This document shows positions 8,499 through 16,299 of a stretch of DNA of 64,000 bases, one piece after another. Location: the NCBI RefSeq assembly GCF_000745015.1, contig NZ_JQNA01000002.1, positions 6,324,001 through 6,388,000 on the forward strand. Direction: 5' to 3'. Numbering within the stretch: the first letter of the stretch is position 1; the number at the start of each line of letters is the position of its first letter. This DNA is from Burkholderia sp. 9120. Its GTDB lineage: Bacteria > Pseudomonadota > Gammaproteobacteria > Burkholderiales > Burkholderiaceae. The notes under the pieces were generated by a model. It did no database searches and was not told the origin of the DNA. It saw only the letters and a program-made list of their open reading frames with translations. Position numbers and translations under genes: made by a program.

Positions 8499-9200
8499 TC
8501 AAGGCTCGCTGCGCACGTACCCCGCGAACACCTGATGCTCGCGCACGCAGCCGTCGCTGACTTGCACGACCTGATCGCCGAATGCGGCGACGTCGTCCGG
8601 ATCGTGCGTGATCAACACCATCGGAATATCGAGCCGCGTTTGCAGGTCGGATAACTCGCGCCGCATACGCTGACGCAGCGCGCTATCCAGCGCGGAAAAC
8701 GGCTCGTCCAGCAGCAACAACCGCGGTTGCGCGACGAGCGCACGCGCCAGTGCGACCCGCTGCTTTTGTCCACCGGAAAGCTGCGCCGGATGATTCCCGG
8801 CAACACTCTTCAATTCCAACGCATCAAGCCAGTAATCGACCTGCGGATGCGCGAGCCGCGCGCGCGGATTGAGCCAACCCTGCTGCAAACCGAAACCGAT
8901 GTTCTGCCGCACGTTGAGATGCGGAAACAGCGCGTAGTCCTGAAACAGATACGCGATCTCGCGCGCCTGCGGTTTCAGATCGATGCCGCGCGCGCTGTCG
9001 AACAGCGCGTCGCCATGCAGCGTGATCGCGCCCTCGTCCGGGTGCAGCAGGCCGGCAATCGCCTGCAACGTCAGACTCTTGCCCGCGCCGGACGGCCCGA
9101 ACAGCACGACGCGCGGCGTGGTCGCCTGGAATGCGACGTCGAGCGTAAAACGGCGCTCGGCGCTCTGGAATGTCTTGCGGATGTCGACGGCGAGCGGCAT
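8499..9200 (-). CDS. modC: Molybdate ABC transporter ATP-binding protein ModC (short form without Mop domain)
   Basis: This 233-residue ABC ATPase has Walker A GPSGAGKS near residue 34, the Q-loop LFQDYALFPH, the signature LSGGQKQRVALARAL, Walker B LLLLDEPFSALD and the switch His in LITHDPDD. It hydrolyses ATP to drive molybdate import with ModAB. E. coli ModC is about 350 residues with a C-terminal regulatory Mop/TOBE domain; here the protein stops about 20 residues after the D-loop region, so that domain is absent. The stop is followed directly by intergenic DNA and no in-frame remainder is apparent. It starts 1 bp after the modB stop, so the genes are co-transcribed. Confidence 0.92.
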   Translation of the reverse strand: MPLAVDIRKTFQSAERRFTLDVAFQATTPRVVLFGPSGAGKSLTLQAIAGLLHPDEGAITLHGDALFDSARGIDLKPQAREIAYLFQDYALFPHLNVRQNIGFGLQQGWLNPRARLAHPQVDYWLDALELKSVAGNHPAQLSGGQKQRVALARALVAQPRLLLLDEPFSALDSALRQRMRRELSDLQTRLDIPMVLITHDPDDVAAFGDQVVQVSDGCVREHQVFAGYVRSEP

Positions 9201-9201
9201 G

Positions 9202-9876
9202 TCAGCGGGACGTCAACAGGGTGTGCTGCGGCACGAGACGCCCCGCCAGCAACAGGATCACGACGCACGTCACCGAAGTCACGAGCACGAGGAAATTCGC
9301 GGTGCTGTCGTCGCCCGCTTGCACCGCCGAATAGACCGCCACCGACAACGTCTGCGTGCGGCCCGGCAAGTTGCCCGCGATCATCAGCGTCGCGCCGAAT
9401 TCGCCGAGCGCGCGGGCGAACGCCAGCAGCCCGCCCGCCAGAATGCCGCGCGACGCCAGCGGCAAGGTCACGCGAAAGAACACGGCAGTCTCGCTGACGC
9501 CGAGCGTGCGCGCGGCTCGTTCGAGTTGCGGATCGACGGCTTCAAACGCGGCGCGCGCCGATTTCAGCACGAGCGGAAATGCCACGACGGTCGACGCGAT
9601 CACCGCGCCTTGCCAGGTGAACACCAACTGGATATCGAAACGATCGAGCCAACTGCCGATCACGCCGCGCCGCCCGAGCAGCACGAGCAGGTAGTAGCCG
9701 AGCACGGTGGGCGGCATCACGAGCGGCAGCGTCAGCAGCGAGTCGACCAGATCGCGCGCGCCGGAACGCCAGCGCGACAGGCCGAAGCCCGCCGCGACGC
9801 CGAACACCAGATTGAGCGCGGTGGCCCAGCCCGCTACTTTGAGCGACAGCAAGAGCGGAATCCAGGCCTGTTGCAT
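9202..9876 (-). CDS. modB: Molybdate ABC transporter permease ModB
   Basis: This 224-residue inner-membrane protein has about five hydrophobic spans and the permease EAA-type loop (FEAVDPQLERAARTLGVSETAVFFRVTLP), which docks on the ATPase. An FGVAAGFGLSRW segment near the start and the GEFGATLMIAGN block match ModB. It forms the membrane channel for molybdate. The gene starts 30 bp after the modA stop and ends 1 bp before modC, so modABC form one operon in that order on the minus strand. Confidence 0.92.
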   Translation of the reverse strand: MQQAWIPLLLSLKVAGWATALNLVFGVAAGFGLSRWRSGARDLVDSLLTLPLVMPPTVLGYYLLVLLGRRGVIGSWLDRFDIQLVFTWQGAVIASTVVAFPLVLKSARAAFEAVDPQLERAARTLGVSETAVFFRVTLPLASRGILAGGLLAFARALGEFGATLMIAGNLPGRTQTLSVAVYSAVQAGDDSTANFLVLVTSVTCVVILLLAGRLVPQHTLLTSR

Positions 9877-9906
9877 GGGCGTGCGATGCCTCGGTGATTT
9901 CGTTGA

Positions 9907-10680
9907 TCAGTGCGCGGGCTTGAAGCCGTACTTCGCCAGCACGGCCTGGCCGGCTGGCGACAGCACGAAGCTGATGAAGGCTTGCGCGTCTGCCGCGTGA
10001 CGGCTGCCTTCGACTTGCGCGATCGGATAGGTGATCGGCGTTTGCGTCGGCACGTTCAGCGCGACCTTGACCTTGTCCGGCATGACGGCGGCGTCGGTGC
10101 TGAAGACGAAGCCGGCGTCGACTTCGCCGCGCGACACGTAATCGAGACTTTGACGCACGTTAGCTGCGAGCACGGCCTTCGCGCTGACGGCGTCCCACAC
10201 GCCGGCAGCCTGCAGCGCGCCTTGCGCATAACGGCCGATCGGCACGGACGCCGGATCGCCATACGCGACACGTTTCACGTTCGCCGATGCCAGATCGTTG
10301 ATGGCGGTCGGCGCGAAGTGGCTGTCCGTCGGCACGATCAGCACCAGCGAATTCGCGGCGAAGTCTTTGCGCGTGGCCGGCACGATCACTTTTTCGGCGG
10401 CGGCCTTGTCCATGGCTTTCTGATCCGCGGAGGAGAACACGTCGGCGGGCGCGCCCTTGGCGATCTGCTGCATCAGCACGTCGGAGGCGCCGAAGTTGAG
10501 CAGAACCTTGGTGCCGGGATGCTGCTGCTCGAACACGTCGCTGACGGCCTTGAACGCGTTGGTCAGGCTGGCGGCGGCGGAGACCACCAGTTCATCGGCG
10601 CGCGCATTGACGCTGACGACCAGAGAGAAGGCGCTGGCGATGAACAGCGCGTGTTTCAGAAAGCGGCGGGACAGTGTCAT
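9907..10680 (-). CDS. modA: Periplasmic molybdate-binding protein ModA
   Basis: This 257-residue protein has an N-terminal signal peptide ending in VNARADE, then LVVSAAASLTNAF, the ModA loop that binds the oxyanion. GASDVLMQQIAKGAPADVFSSAD and VPIGRYAQGAL are further ModA signatures. It captures molybdate (and usually tungstate) in the periplasm for ModBC. It is the first gene of modABC, and a ModE box lies about 50 bp upstream of its start, so expression should fall when molybdate is plentiful. Confidence 0.93.
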   Translation of the reverse strand: MTLSRRFLKHALFIASAFSLVVSVNARADELVVSAAASLTNAFKAVSDVFEQQHPGTKVLLNFGASDVLMQQIAKGAPADVFSSADQKAMDKAAAEKVIVPATRKDFAANSLVLIVPTDSHFAPTAINDLASANVKRVAYGDPASVPIGRYAQGALQAAGVWDAVSAKAVLAANVRQSLDYVSRGEVDAGFVFSTDAAVMPDKVKVALNVPTQTPITYPIAQVEGSRHAADAQAFISFVLSPAGQAVLAKYGFKPAH

Positions 10681-10727
10681 GGAGGCTTGGGCGTCCGGCG
10701 CAGACCGGAGCGGCAGGTTAAAACGCT

Positions 10728-10755
10728 ATCGTAATATATGAAAGGTTATAACGGT
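10728..10755. promoter_or_regulatory. ModE-binding box upstream of modA
   Basis: The sequence ATCGTAATATA-N6-GTTATAACGGT matches the E. coli ModE consensus ATCGCTATATA-N6/7-TATATAACGAT at 17 of 22 positions with the right spacing. It lies 48 bp upstream of the modA start, where a repressor would cover the promoter. modE itself is in the same locus. Confidence 0.75.
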
Positions 10756-10818
10756 AACCATGACGATTATTCAACGGTGCGCATAACCCGATGCGTGATG
10801 CGGCAACGGGCCGGCGTG

Positions 10819-11520
10819 TTAAACGTGGGATGAACGCGGCGGGGTGAGGGTATTGAGCGTTTGCGACAGCGGCGTAGTGGCCGGGCGGACATCGCGCACG
10901 GCCCGCCACTTGGCGCGGATGAACGGCCGCTCATGGCCGGACACCTTCAACGCGATATGCGTGACCCAACGTTGCGTGGGCACATGGACGCCGTGCATCA
11001 GCAGCGCGAGGACCATCAGACTCACGGTGACGGGCAGCGCCGACAGACGGCCGGGTTCGGCATGCCACGCCATACGCACGAACAGCAGCGCGGCGAGCGC
11101 GCCGACCAGACAGCCGGTAATGGCTTCGGAGGGCGAGTGAGCGCTCAGCACGACGCGCGACAAGCCCACCGCGATACCGGCGGCCAGGCCGAGCAACACG
11201 CCGAGCAAACGGATGGCCGGCCGCGACGGCAGCAGCATCAGGAACAGCGCGACCGGGTAGACCGCGGTGGACAGCATGGCGTGACCGCTGACGCCGGTGA
11301 AGTCCAGTTCGCGCACGCCCACGCCCCAGCCGAGGAAGGCCAGCTTGGTCACGGTCGTCACGCCGATGGCCGCGCCCAGCACCAGCAGCCAGCCCGCTGC
11401 CATGCGCCACGAGTAGCCGACGGCCAACCACAGCGCGATGGCGAACGCGAGCGGCAGCGTCATGCCGGCGCCGCCGAGGCTGGTAATCGCGTACCACAGA
11501 TGAACGGGTAAATCGGGCAT
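10819..11520 (-). CDS. PAP2-family membrane phosphatase
   Basis: This 233-residue, largely hydrophobic protein carries PAP2 motifs: GVSGHAMLS near residue 80 (the SGH motif) and SRVVLSAHSPSEAI near 120 (SRxxxxxHxxxD-like, with Glu in place of the usual Asp). PAP2 enzymes remove phosphate from lipid phosphates such as undecaprenyl pyrophosphate or phosphatidate at the membrane. The two active-site motifs are present, although the first KxxxxxxRP motif is weak. It stands alone between modA and a divergent esterase gene. The substrate is unknown. Confidence 0.78.
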   Translation of the reverse strand: MPDLPVHLWYAITSLGGAGMTLPLAFAIALWLAVGYSWRMAAGWLLVLGAAIGVTTVTKLAFLGWGVGVRELDFTGVSGHAMLSTAVYPVALFLMLLPSRPAIRLLGVLLGLAAGIAVGLSRVVLSAHSPSEAITGCLVGALAALLFVRMAWHAEPGRLSALPVTVSLMVLALLMHGVHVPTQRWVTHIALKVSGHERPFIRAKWRAVRDVRPATTPLSQTLNTLTPPRSSHV

Positions 11521-11886
11521 GGCAAGAAGCGCGACCCAGGCCGCGTAGAATCGGTTGGTATTGAATGGTTAACGCGCGAACGGCACGAATCGCCGACCTG
11601 GCGCTGCCTCACACGTCAAAGAATTAACCGCCAGTATAGACGGGTGCTGCGGGGCGGTCCCGCCGCGCGCGACGCTTTCCGGCGCCGGACGTTGGCTGGC
11701 GAACAAGCCCTGACGCGGTTTGACGCCGAGTTCGCGACAAGGTTCGCCGGGCGGAAATTTCGCGGATTGAACGTGGTCCATGCCTCCAGCATCGCGTGAG
11801 GAATGGTGTTATTGTGCATTGCACAACGAAACACTATTCCCGTTCTATCGGACGGATCCTGTCCCTTTTTGCGAGGTTATCCGCCG
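11521..11886. other. Intergenic region between divergent PAP2 and esterase genes
   Basis: About 365 bp without a convincing gene. A 70-codon minus-strand frame (11569-11781) exists but has no domain or good ribosome site. The notable element is the perfect inverted repeat listed separately at 11812-11826, 61 bp before the esterase start, with AT-richer DNA around it that probably holds the esterase promoter. Confidence 0.5.
11812..11826. promoter_or_regulatory. Inverted repeat upstream of the PHB-depolymerase-like gene
   Basis: TTGTGC-ATT-GCACAA is a perfect 6-3-6 inverted repeat 60 bp before the esterase start codon. PHA-regulating proteins such as PhaR bind TGC/GCA-rich dyads, which would fit the gene, but the binding factor is inference. 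Confidence 0.4.
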
Positions 11887-13080
11887 ATGGCAAAAAGTCT
11901 ATCGAAGATCTGGCTGCGCGGTCTCAAGCGATTGCTGGCCATTCAGGCCGAGCCCCTTCACAAAGCTGCCAAACGCACGCCCGCACGGCCGACCCGGGCC
12001 GCCACGAGCAAGGCTTCGGCGAAGGTTCGTCCGCTCAAGGCCGCCGCGGTGCGCGCGCCGGCAAAGCGGGAGACGTCGCGACCTGCCGCGCGGGAATCGC
12101 GGGTGCGGCCGCGCGCTTCGGCGTGGGCGAGCGGTGCATGGACGCGCTCGTTCCATTCGGCGCCCGCCGCGCCTGGACGGCTGGTCAACCATCTTCAGTA
12201 CGGCTTGTACATTCCGTCGGGGCATGCGCTCGAATCCATGCCGCTGGTCGTGATGCTGCACGGCTGCACCCAGTCGATCGATGAATTCGCCGAGGGCACG
12301 CGCATGAACGTGCTGGCCGACCGCTTCGGCTTTGCCGTGGTGTATCCCGAACAGTCGAAGCATGTGCATTCGCATCGCTGCTGGCATTGGTACGATGCCA
12401 GCGAAAGCGCCGGCGGGGCGGAGGCGCGCGCCGTGGTGTCGTTGGTGGATGCGTTGATCGTGCAGCATGGTTTCGACAGCGAACGGGTGTATGTCGCGGG
12501 TATTTCGGCCGGAGCAGGGCTGACCGCGTTGCTGGCGCTCAATTATCCGGAGCATTTCGCGGCCGTGGCGCTGCATTCCGGCCCCGCTTTCGGTGAAGCC
12601 CGCTCAGGTATCGCCGCCATGGATGTGATGCGGCGCGGCGCGCGGGGTGAACCGGCCGAGCTGGTCGATGCGCTGGTCGACGTGGCGAACTATCCCGGCA
12701 TGCCGGCGATTATCGTTCACGGCGACGCCGACCATGTGGTGTCGCCGGTCAACGCGGACCAACTGGCGGAGCAGTTCCTCCGCCTGAACCGTATCGTCGA
12801 CGCGAACGGCGCGCGCAAATCCGGCGAAGTGCGCGAAGAACGCAAAGGCGGCGTCGTGATGCGCGACTACATTCGCAGCGGACGGCGGGTGGTGCGGCTG
12901 TGTCGTGTGCAAGGGCTTGCTCATGCGTGGAGCGGCGGCGACGACGTTATCCCGTTTCATTCGGCCAAAGGCCCTGATGCCAGCGCCATGGTGTGGGAAT
13001 TTTTCAAGCATCAGCGCCGCGTGGGCGCCGGCCGATCGTCGGAAAGCCCTGTCGCAGCGATGTCCGCTGGTGTGCGGTGA
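11887..13080 (+). CDS. PHB depolymerase-family (esterase/feruloyl-esterase-like) alpha/beta hydrolase
   Basis: This 397-residue protein has residues 95-385 matching the PHB depolymerase family: LVVMLHGCTQ (oxyanion region), the nucleophile in GISAG (Ser207), HGDADHVV with the catalytic Asp and GLAHAWSGG with the catalytic His. Residues 12-90 are an Arg/Ala/Lys-rich segment without a signal peptide, so the enzyme is probably cytoplasmic and may act on stored polyhydroxybutyrate. The family also includes feruloyl and acetylxylan esterases. The start at 11887 (MAKSLSKIW) was chosen over an in-frame ATG 84 bp upstream that overlaps the inverted repeat region. The catalytic set is complete. Confidence 0.82.
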   Translation: MAKSLSKIWLRGLKRLLAIQAEPLHKAAKRTPARPTRAATSKASAKVRPLKAAAVRAPAKRETSRPAARESRVRPRASAWASGAWTRSFHSAPAAPGRLVNHLQYGLYIPSGHALESMPLVVMLHGCTQSIDEFAEGTRMNVLADRFGFAVVYPEQSKHVHSHRCWHWYDASESAGGAEARAVVSLVDALIVQHGFDSERVYVAGISAGAGLTALLALNYPEHFAAVALHSGPAFGEARSGIAAMDVMRRGARGEPAELVDALVDVANYPGMPAIIVHGDADHVVSPVNADQLAEQFLRLNRIVDANGARKSGEVREERKGGVVMRDYIRSGRRVVRLCRVQGLAHAWSGGDDVIPFHSAKGPDASAMVWEFFKHQRRVGAGRSSESPVAAMSAGVR

Positions 13081-13118
13081 CGTTGGATCAACATTTTTGA
13101 AATGAGTGGCGCGGCTTT

Positions 13119-13165
13119 AGGGTTTTCCCTATAATAGGGGTTATCCCTTAGGCGTTAACGCCTAA
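13119..13165. promoter_or_regulatory. Tandem AGGG-N4/5-CCCT motifs, TATAAT box and 18-bp palindrome before the DUF3563 gene
   Basis: Two AGGG...CCCT dyads (13119-13130 and 13136-13148) flank a perfect TATAAT (13130-13135). An 18-bp perfect palindrome, TTAGGCGTTAACGCCTAA, follows at 13148-13165. The start codon of the next gene is 22 bp further on. The layout looks like a promoter covered by operators; the regulator is unknown. Confidence 0.5.
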
Positions 13166-13186
13166 CACTCATTGTCGAGGTTGACC

Positions 13187-13363
13187 ATGTACCTGCTTAG
13201 CCGCCTGTTCCTGTTTCTGACCAAATCGCCCGATCAGCTCGCGAAAGAACGCGCCGACGCTTTCCTCGCCGAAGCCACCGATCTGTACGATCTGGAATTC
13301 CGTATGCGCAAGCTGGACCGCGAAGCGAATCCGCGTCAGCCGTCGTGGATGAGCCAGCACTAA
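13187..13363 (+). CDS. Small DUF3563-family protein
   Basis: This 58-residue protein (MYLLSRLFLF...) starts with a short hydrophobic stretch and continues as a charged helix, LAKERADAFLAEATDLYDLEFRMRKLD, ending RQPSWMSQH. This matches the DUF3563 family common in Burkholderia and relatives. Its function is not known; the amphipathic shape suggests a membrane-surface or protein-binding role. The ATG at 13187 begins the conserved MYLLSR; the upstream in-frame ATG overlaps the operator-like region. It has an unusually elaborate upstream region for so small a gene. Confidence 0.75.
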   Translation: MYLLSRLFLFLTKSPDQLAKERADAFLAEATDLYDLEFRMRKLDREANPRQPSWMSQH

Positions 13364-13460
13364 GCTGCGCAAAGTTGAAGCATCGGCGGGAATTGAAACG
13401 CCGGTGTTCGGGGTGAAGCGCCCAAGCTGTTACGTGCACTCAGCCAAGCCGAGACACACG

Positions 13461-13919
13461 CTACACGGCCGGATTCAATTGCCACAACGCGTGATTTAAC
13501 ACCGCGGCGAACGCCACCCAAGCTACATAAGGCACGAGCAGTCCGCCTGCCCAGCGATCTCGTCGCCAGAACGCGAATGTCAGCACGGCGATCAAGACCA
13601 GTAGTATCGCGATATCGATCAGCGCCATGTCCGGTCGGTGCAGGCCGAAGAAGAGCCACATCCATGCTGCGTTGAACAGCAGTTGAACGGCCCATAAGAC
13701 GATCGCGGCGCTCAGCCCATCGCGTTTCCACACGCGCCACGCGGCAATCGCCATGAGCACATAAAGCACCGACCACGCCGGCGGAAACACCCAGTTCGGC
13801 GGATTGAACGCAGGCTTTTGCAGCGCTGCGTACCAGGCGTCGGGTAGAAACTGGCTCGCGACTAATGCGGCGGCCAGCGTCAACAGCAAAAATACGATCA
13901 GCGACGGCAGACGACGCAT
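13461..13919 (-). CDS. tspO: TspO/MBR-family tryptophan-rich sensory protein
   Basis: This 152-residue integral membrane protein has five hydrophobic spans and the TspO signatures KPAFNPPNWVFPPAW (residues about 36-50), VLYVLMAIAAWRVW and FNAAWMWLFFG. TspO proteins bind porphyrins and cholesterol-like ligands and modulate tetrapyrrole and stress responses. The ATG at 13919 is preceded on the minus strand by GGAGG, so the longer 171-residue form is unlikely. It lies 57 bp downstream of the photolyase gene on the same strand, probably in one light- or tetrapyrrole-linked operon. Confidence 0.88.
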   Translation of the reverse strand: MRRLPSLIVFLLLTLAAALVASQFLPDAWYAALQKPAFNPPNWVFPPAWSVLYVLMAIAAWRVWKRDGLSAAIVLWAVQLLFNAAWMWLFFGLHRPDMALIDIAILLVLIAVLTFAFWRRDRWAGGLLVPYVAWVAFAAVLNHALWQLNPAV

Positions 13920-13976
13920 TCCGATTGCCTCCATGTCAGGCATTTTCAATTCAGTCCCAATGATGTAAGCGGGCAC

Positions 13977-15476
13977 TCACTTGCCGAAACGAGCCAGCGT
14001 ACGCGCTCGCGCTTCCGCGTGATCGACGATCGGCGCGGGATAATCTTTGCCCAATACCACCCCGAATTCCGCCAGCCGTTCTGTGCCAGCTAGCCACGGT
14101 GCATGAATCCATTTGGGCGGCAGCTTCGCCAGTTCCGGTAAATAGCGTTTGATGAAACGCCCCTCGGCGTCGAATTTTTCGGACTGCGTGATCGGGTTGA
14201 AGATCCGGAAGTACGGTTGGGCATCGCATCCCGTCGACGCCGCCCACTGCCAGCCGCCGTTATTCGCCGAAAAATCGAAGTCGTTCAGTTGCTCGGCGAA
14301 ATAACGCTCGCCGAGCCGCCAGTCCACACCCAGATCCTTCACCAGAAAACTCGCCGTCACCATCCGCAAGCGGTTGTGCATGTAGCCGGTGCGGTTCAGT
14401 TGCAGCATTGCGGCATCGACCAGCGGATAACCGGTGCGGCCGTCGCACCAGGCGGCGAATGCCTCGTCCGCTTCCGGACCTTGCTCCCACCGCAGGCGCT
14501 CGTACTCTTCTTTGAACGACGCGCCGCTCGCCAGCCGCGGGTGATGCGCCAGGATCATGAAGTAGAAATCCCGCCAGATCAGTTCCGATAACCACGTGGC
14601 CGAGCCTTGGCCGTCGGGTTGCAGCGACATCTCGTGGGCGAGGCGCGCGAGCGTGCGAATCGAGACGGTGCCGAAGCGCAGGTGCATCGACAGATAGCTT
14701 GGGCCCTTGGACGCGGGAAAGTCGCGCCGATCGGCGTAGCTGTCGATGCGGGTCATGAAATCGTCGAGGAGCTGCTGCGCGCCGCTCACGCCGGTGGGCA
14801 GCGCCAGTTCCGCGAGATTGCTCGGCGCGAAACCAAGCTGCTTGAGTGTCGGCAATTGCCGATCCAGCGCAGCCGGCGGCGTGGCCAGATGTTCCGCGTA
14901 GGTTTCCACCGGATACGGCTTCAGATCGAACGCCGTCAATTGCTTGAGCCACGCGTTCTTGTACGGCGTGAACACGGTGAACGGCTTCTTCTGGCCAGTC
15001 AGCACCTCGTCGCGCTCAAAGATCACCTGATCCTTGAAGGTCAGCAATTGGCGTCCGGCGTCGGCGAGACGTTCCTGCACCGTTTCGTCGCGCGCGATCG
15101 CCACAGGCTCGTAGTCGTGATTCGCGAACACCGCGTCCACGCCGAGCTGGTCGGCAAGCTTCGGCACCAGGTCGGCCGGATCGCCGTACAGCACGATCAG
15201 GCCGCCACCTTCTGCGCGCAGCGCCTCGTCCAGTTCGCCCAGCGCCGCCAGAATGAACTCGATGCGGCGGTCCTGCACAGGCGTATCCGGATGACGCGCC
15301 TGCCAGGCGTCGATTAGCGGCTGAAGGATGGTCGTGTCGAACACGAACACGCACCACACGCGCTCACAATGTTTGAGCGCGTAGTAAAGCGCGGCGTTGT
15401 CCGTGCCGCGCAGGTCGCGGCGGAACCAGACCAGACCGGTTTCGAAGGAGTCGTTCAGTCGTCGGACGCGTGTCAT
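13977..15476 (-). CDS. phrB: Deoxyribodipyrimidine photolyase (CPD class I)
   Basis: This 499-residue protein has an N-terminal antenna domain (LVWFRRDLRGTDNAALYYAL) and a C-terminal FAD domain with ELIWRDFYF, GYMHNRLRMVTASFL, DFDFSANNGGWQW and ASTGCDAQPYFRIFNP, the canonical class I photolyase motifs. It splits cyclobutane pyrimidine dimers using blue light. The start at 15476 (MTRVRRLNDS) gives the usual length; an ATG 75 bp upstream would add an unlikely tail. It is followed by tspO on the same strand. Confidence 0.93.
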   Translation of the reverse strand: MTRVRRLNDSFETGLVWFRRDLRGTDNAALYYALKHCERVWCVFVFDTTILQPLIDAWQARHPDTPVQDRRIEFILAALGELDEALRAEGGGLIVLYGDPADLVPKLADQLGVDAVFANHDYEPVAIARDETVQERLADAGRQLLTFKDQVIFERDEVLTGQKKPFTVFTPYKNAWLKQLTAFDLKPYPVETYAEHLATPPAALDRQLPTLKQLGFAPSNLAELALPTGVSGAQQLLDDFMTRIDSYADRRDFPASKGPSYLSMHLRFGTVSIRTLARLAHEMSLQPDGQGSATWLSELIWRDFYFMILAHHPRLASGASFKEEYERLRWEQGPEADEAFAAWCDGRTGYPLVDAAMLQLNRTGYMHNRLRMVTASFLVKDLGVDWRLGERYFAEQLNDFDFSANNGGWQWAASTGCDAQPYFRIFNPITQSEKFDAEGRFIKRYLPELAKLPPKWIHAPWLAGTERLAEFGVVLGKDYPAPIVDHAEARARTLARFGK

Positions 15477-15710
15477 CGGGTGCGGAAAGAGTCGGGTGAA
15501 GGTTGTGGTGGCTGGCGTCCAAAGCGCGGTATGGGGCGCCAGCGCCAGCACCAGCGCATTAAGGGATCGGATTGTCGTCGCACATTGCGTGCCGCGTCCA
15601 GAAACGACAAAACGCCCGCCCCTATTGTGCCGGGAGCGGGCGCCGTTTGCGGCGGCGCGGTTTGCCGCGCCATATCGCGTGATGCTTCAGCAATTCACCG
15701 AGGTCGCAGC

Positions 15711-16130
15711 TTACGCGACTTGCAGGCGAACCGCGACGTTGTTGCGCGTGGCGTTCGAGTACGGGCAAACCTGGTGAGCGGCGTCGACCAGTTCCTTCGC
15801 GGCGGCTGCCTCGAGACCCGGCAGCGAGACGCGCAGTTCGATGTCGAGTGCGAAACCGCCCTGGTCGTTCGGGCCGATACCGACTTCCGCGGTGACTTGT
15901 GTGTCAGCCGGCAGCGTCTGCTTGTGCTGACCGGCGACGAACTTCATCGCGCTCAGGAAACACGCCGAGTAGCCGGCGGCAAACAGTTGTTCCGGATTCG
16001 TGCCCGCTGTACCGTTGCCGCCCAGTTCGCGCGGCGCCGCCAGCTTAACGTCCAATGCGTTGTCCGCCGATACGGCGCGACCGTCGCGGCCACCGGTGCT
16101 CGTTGCGCTGGTCTTGTACAGAATGTTCAT
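15711..16130 (-). CDS. ohr: Organic hydroperoxide resistance protein (Ohr)
   Basis: This 139-residue OsmC/Ohr-family protein has GTNPEQLFAAGYSACFLSAM (peroxidatic Cys near residue 60) and the second cysteine in AHQVCPYSNATRNN near 125, the Ohr pair. It reduces organic hydroperoxides in the cytoplasm using a dihydrolipoyl system. It lies downstream of ohrR on the same strand, and a palindromic operator sits before its own start, so it is induced by organic peroxides through OhrR. Confidence 0.93.
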   Translation of the reverse strand: MNILYKTSATSTGGRDGRAVSADNALDVKLAAPRELGGNGTAGTNPEQLFAAGYSACFLSAMKFVAGQHKQTLPADTQVTAEVGIGPNDQGGFALDIELRVSLPGLEAAAAKELVDAAHQVCPYSNATRNNVAVRLQVA

Positions 16131-16231
16131 GGTGCTGCTCCTTTGTCTCGGTTGTCAGGATCTGCATGGTTGCCGCCGTTTGCCCGCCGTCCGGGCGAAG
16201 CGCTTTGGAAGCGGCATGTGACTAAGATAGT

Positions 16232-16248
16232 ACACTAATCATTAGTGT
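16232..16248. promoter_or_regulatory. OhrR operator upstream of ohr
   Basis: ACACTAAT-C-ATTAGTGT is a perfect 8-1-8 palindrome in AT-rich DNA about 100 bp before the ohr start. It resembles the palindromic operators of MarR/OhrR proteins. The adjacent ohrR gene is the obvious regulator. Confidence 0.65.
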
Positions 16249-16299
16249 GCAAATTAAATTTCACATGGCACCGATGGCCGACCCGATGTGCCAGGCGGG

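Noticed and set aside
11569..11834. Small minus-strand genes between the PAP2 and esterase genes
   Set aside because: Three overlapping frames of about 70 codons with no ribosome site, family match or codon bias.
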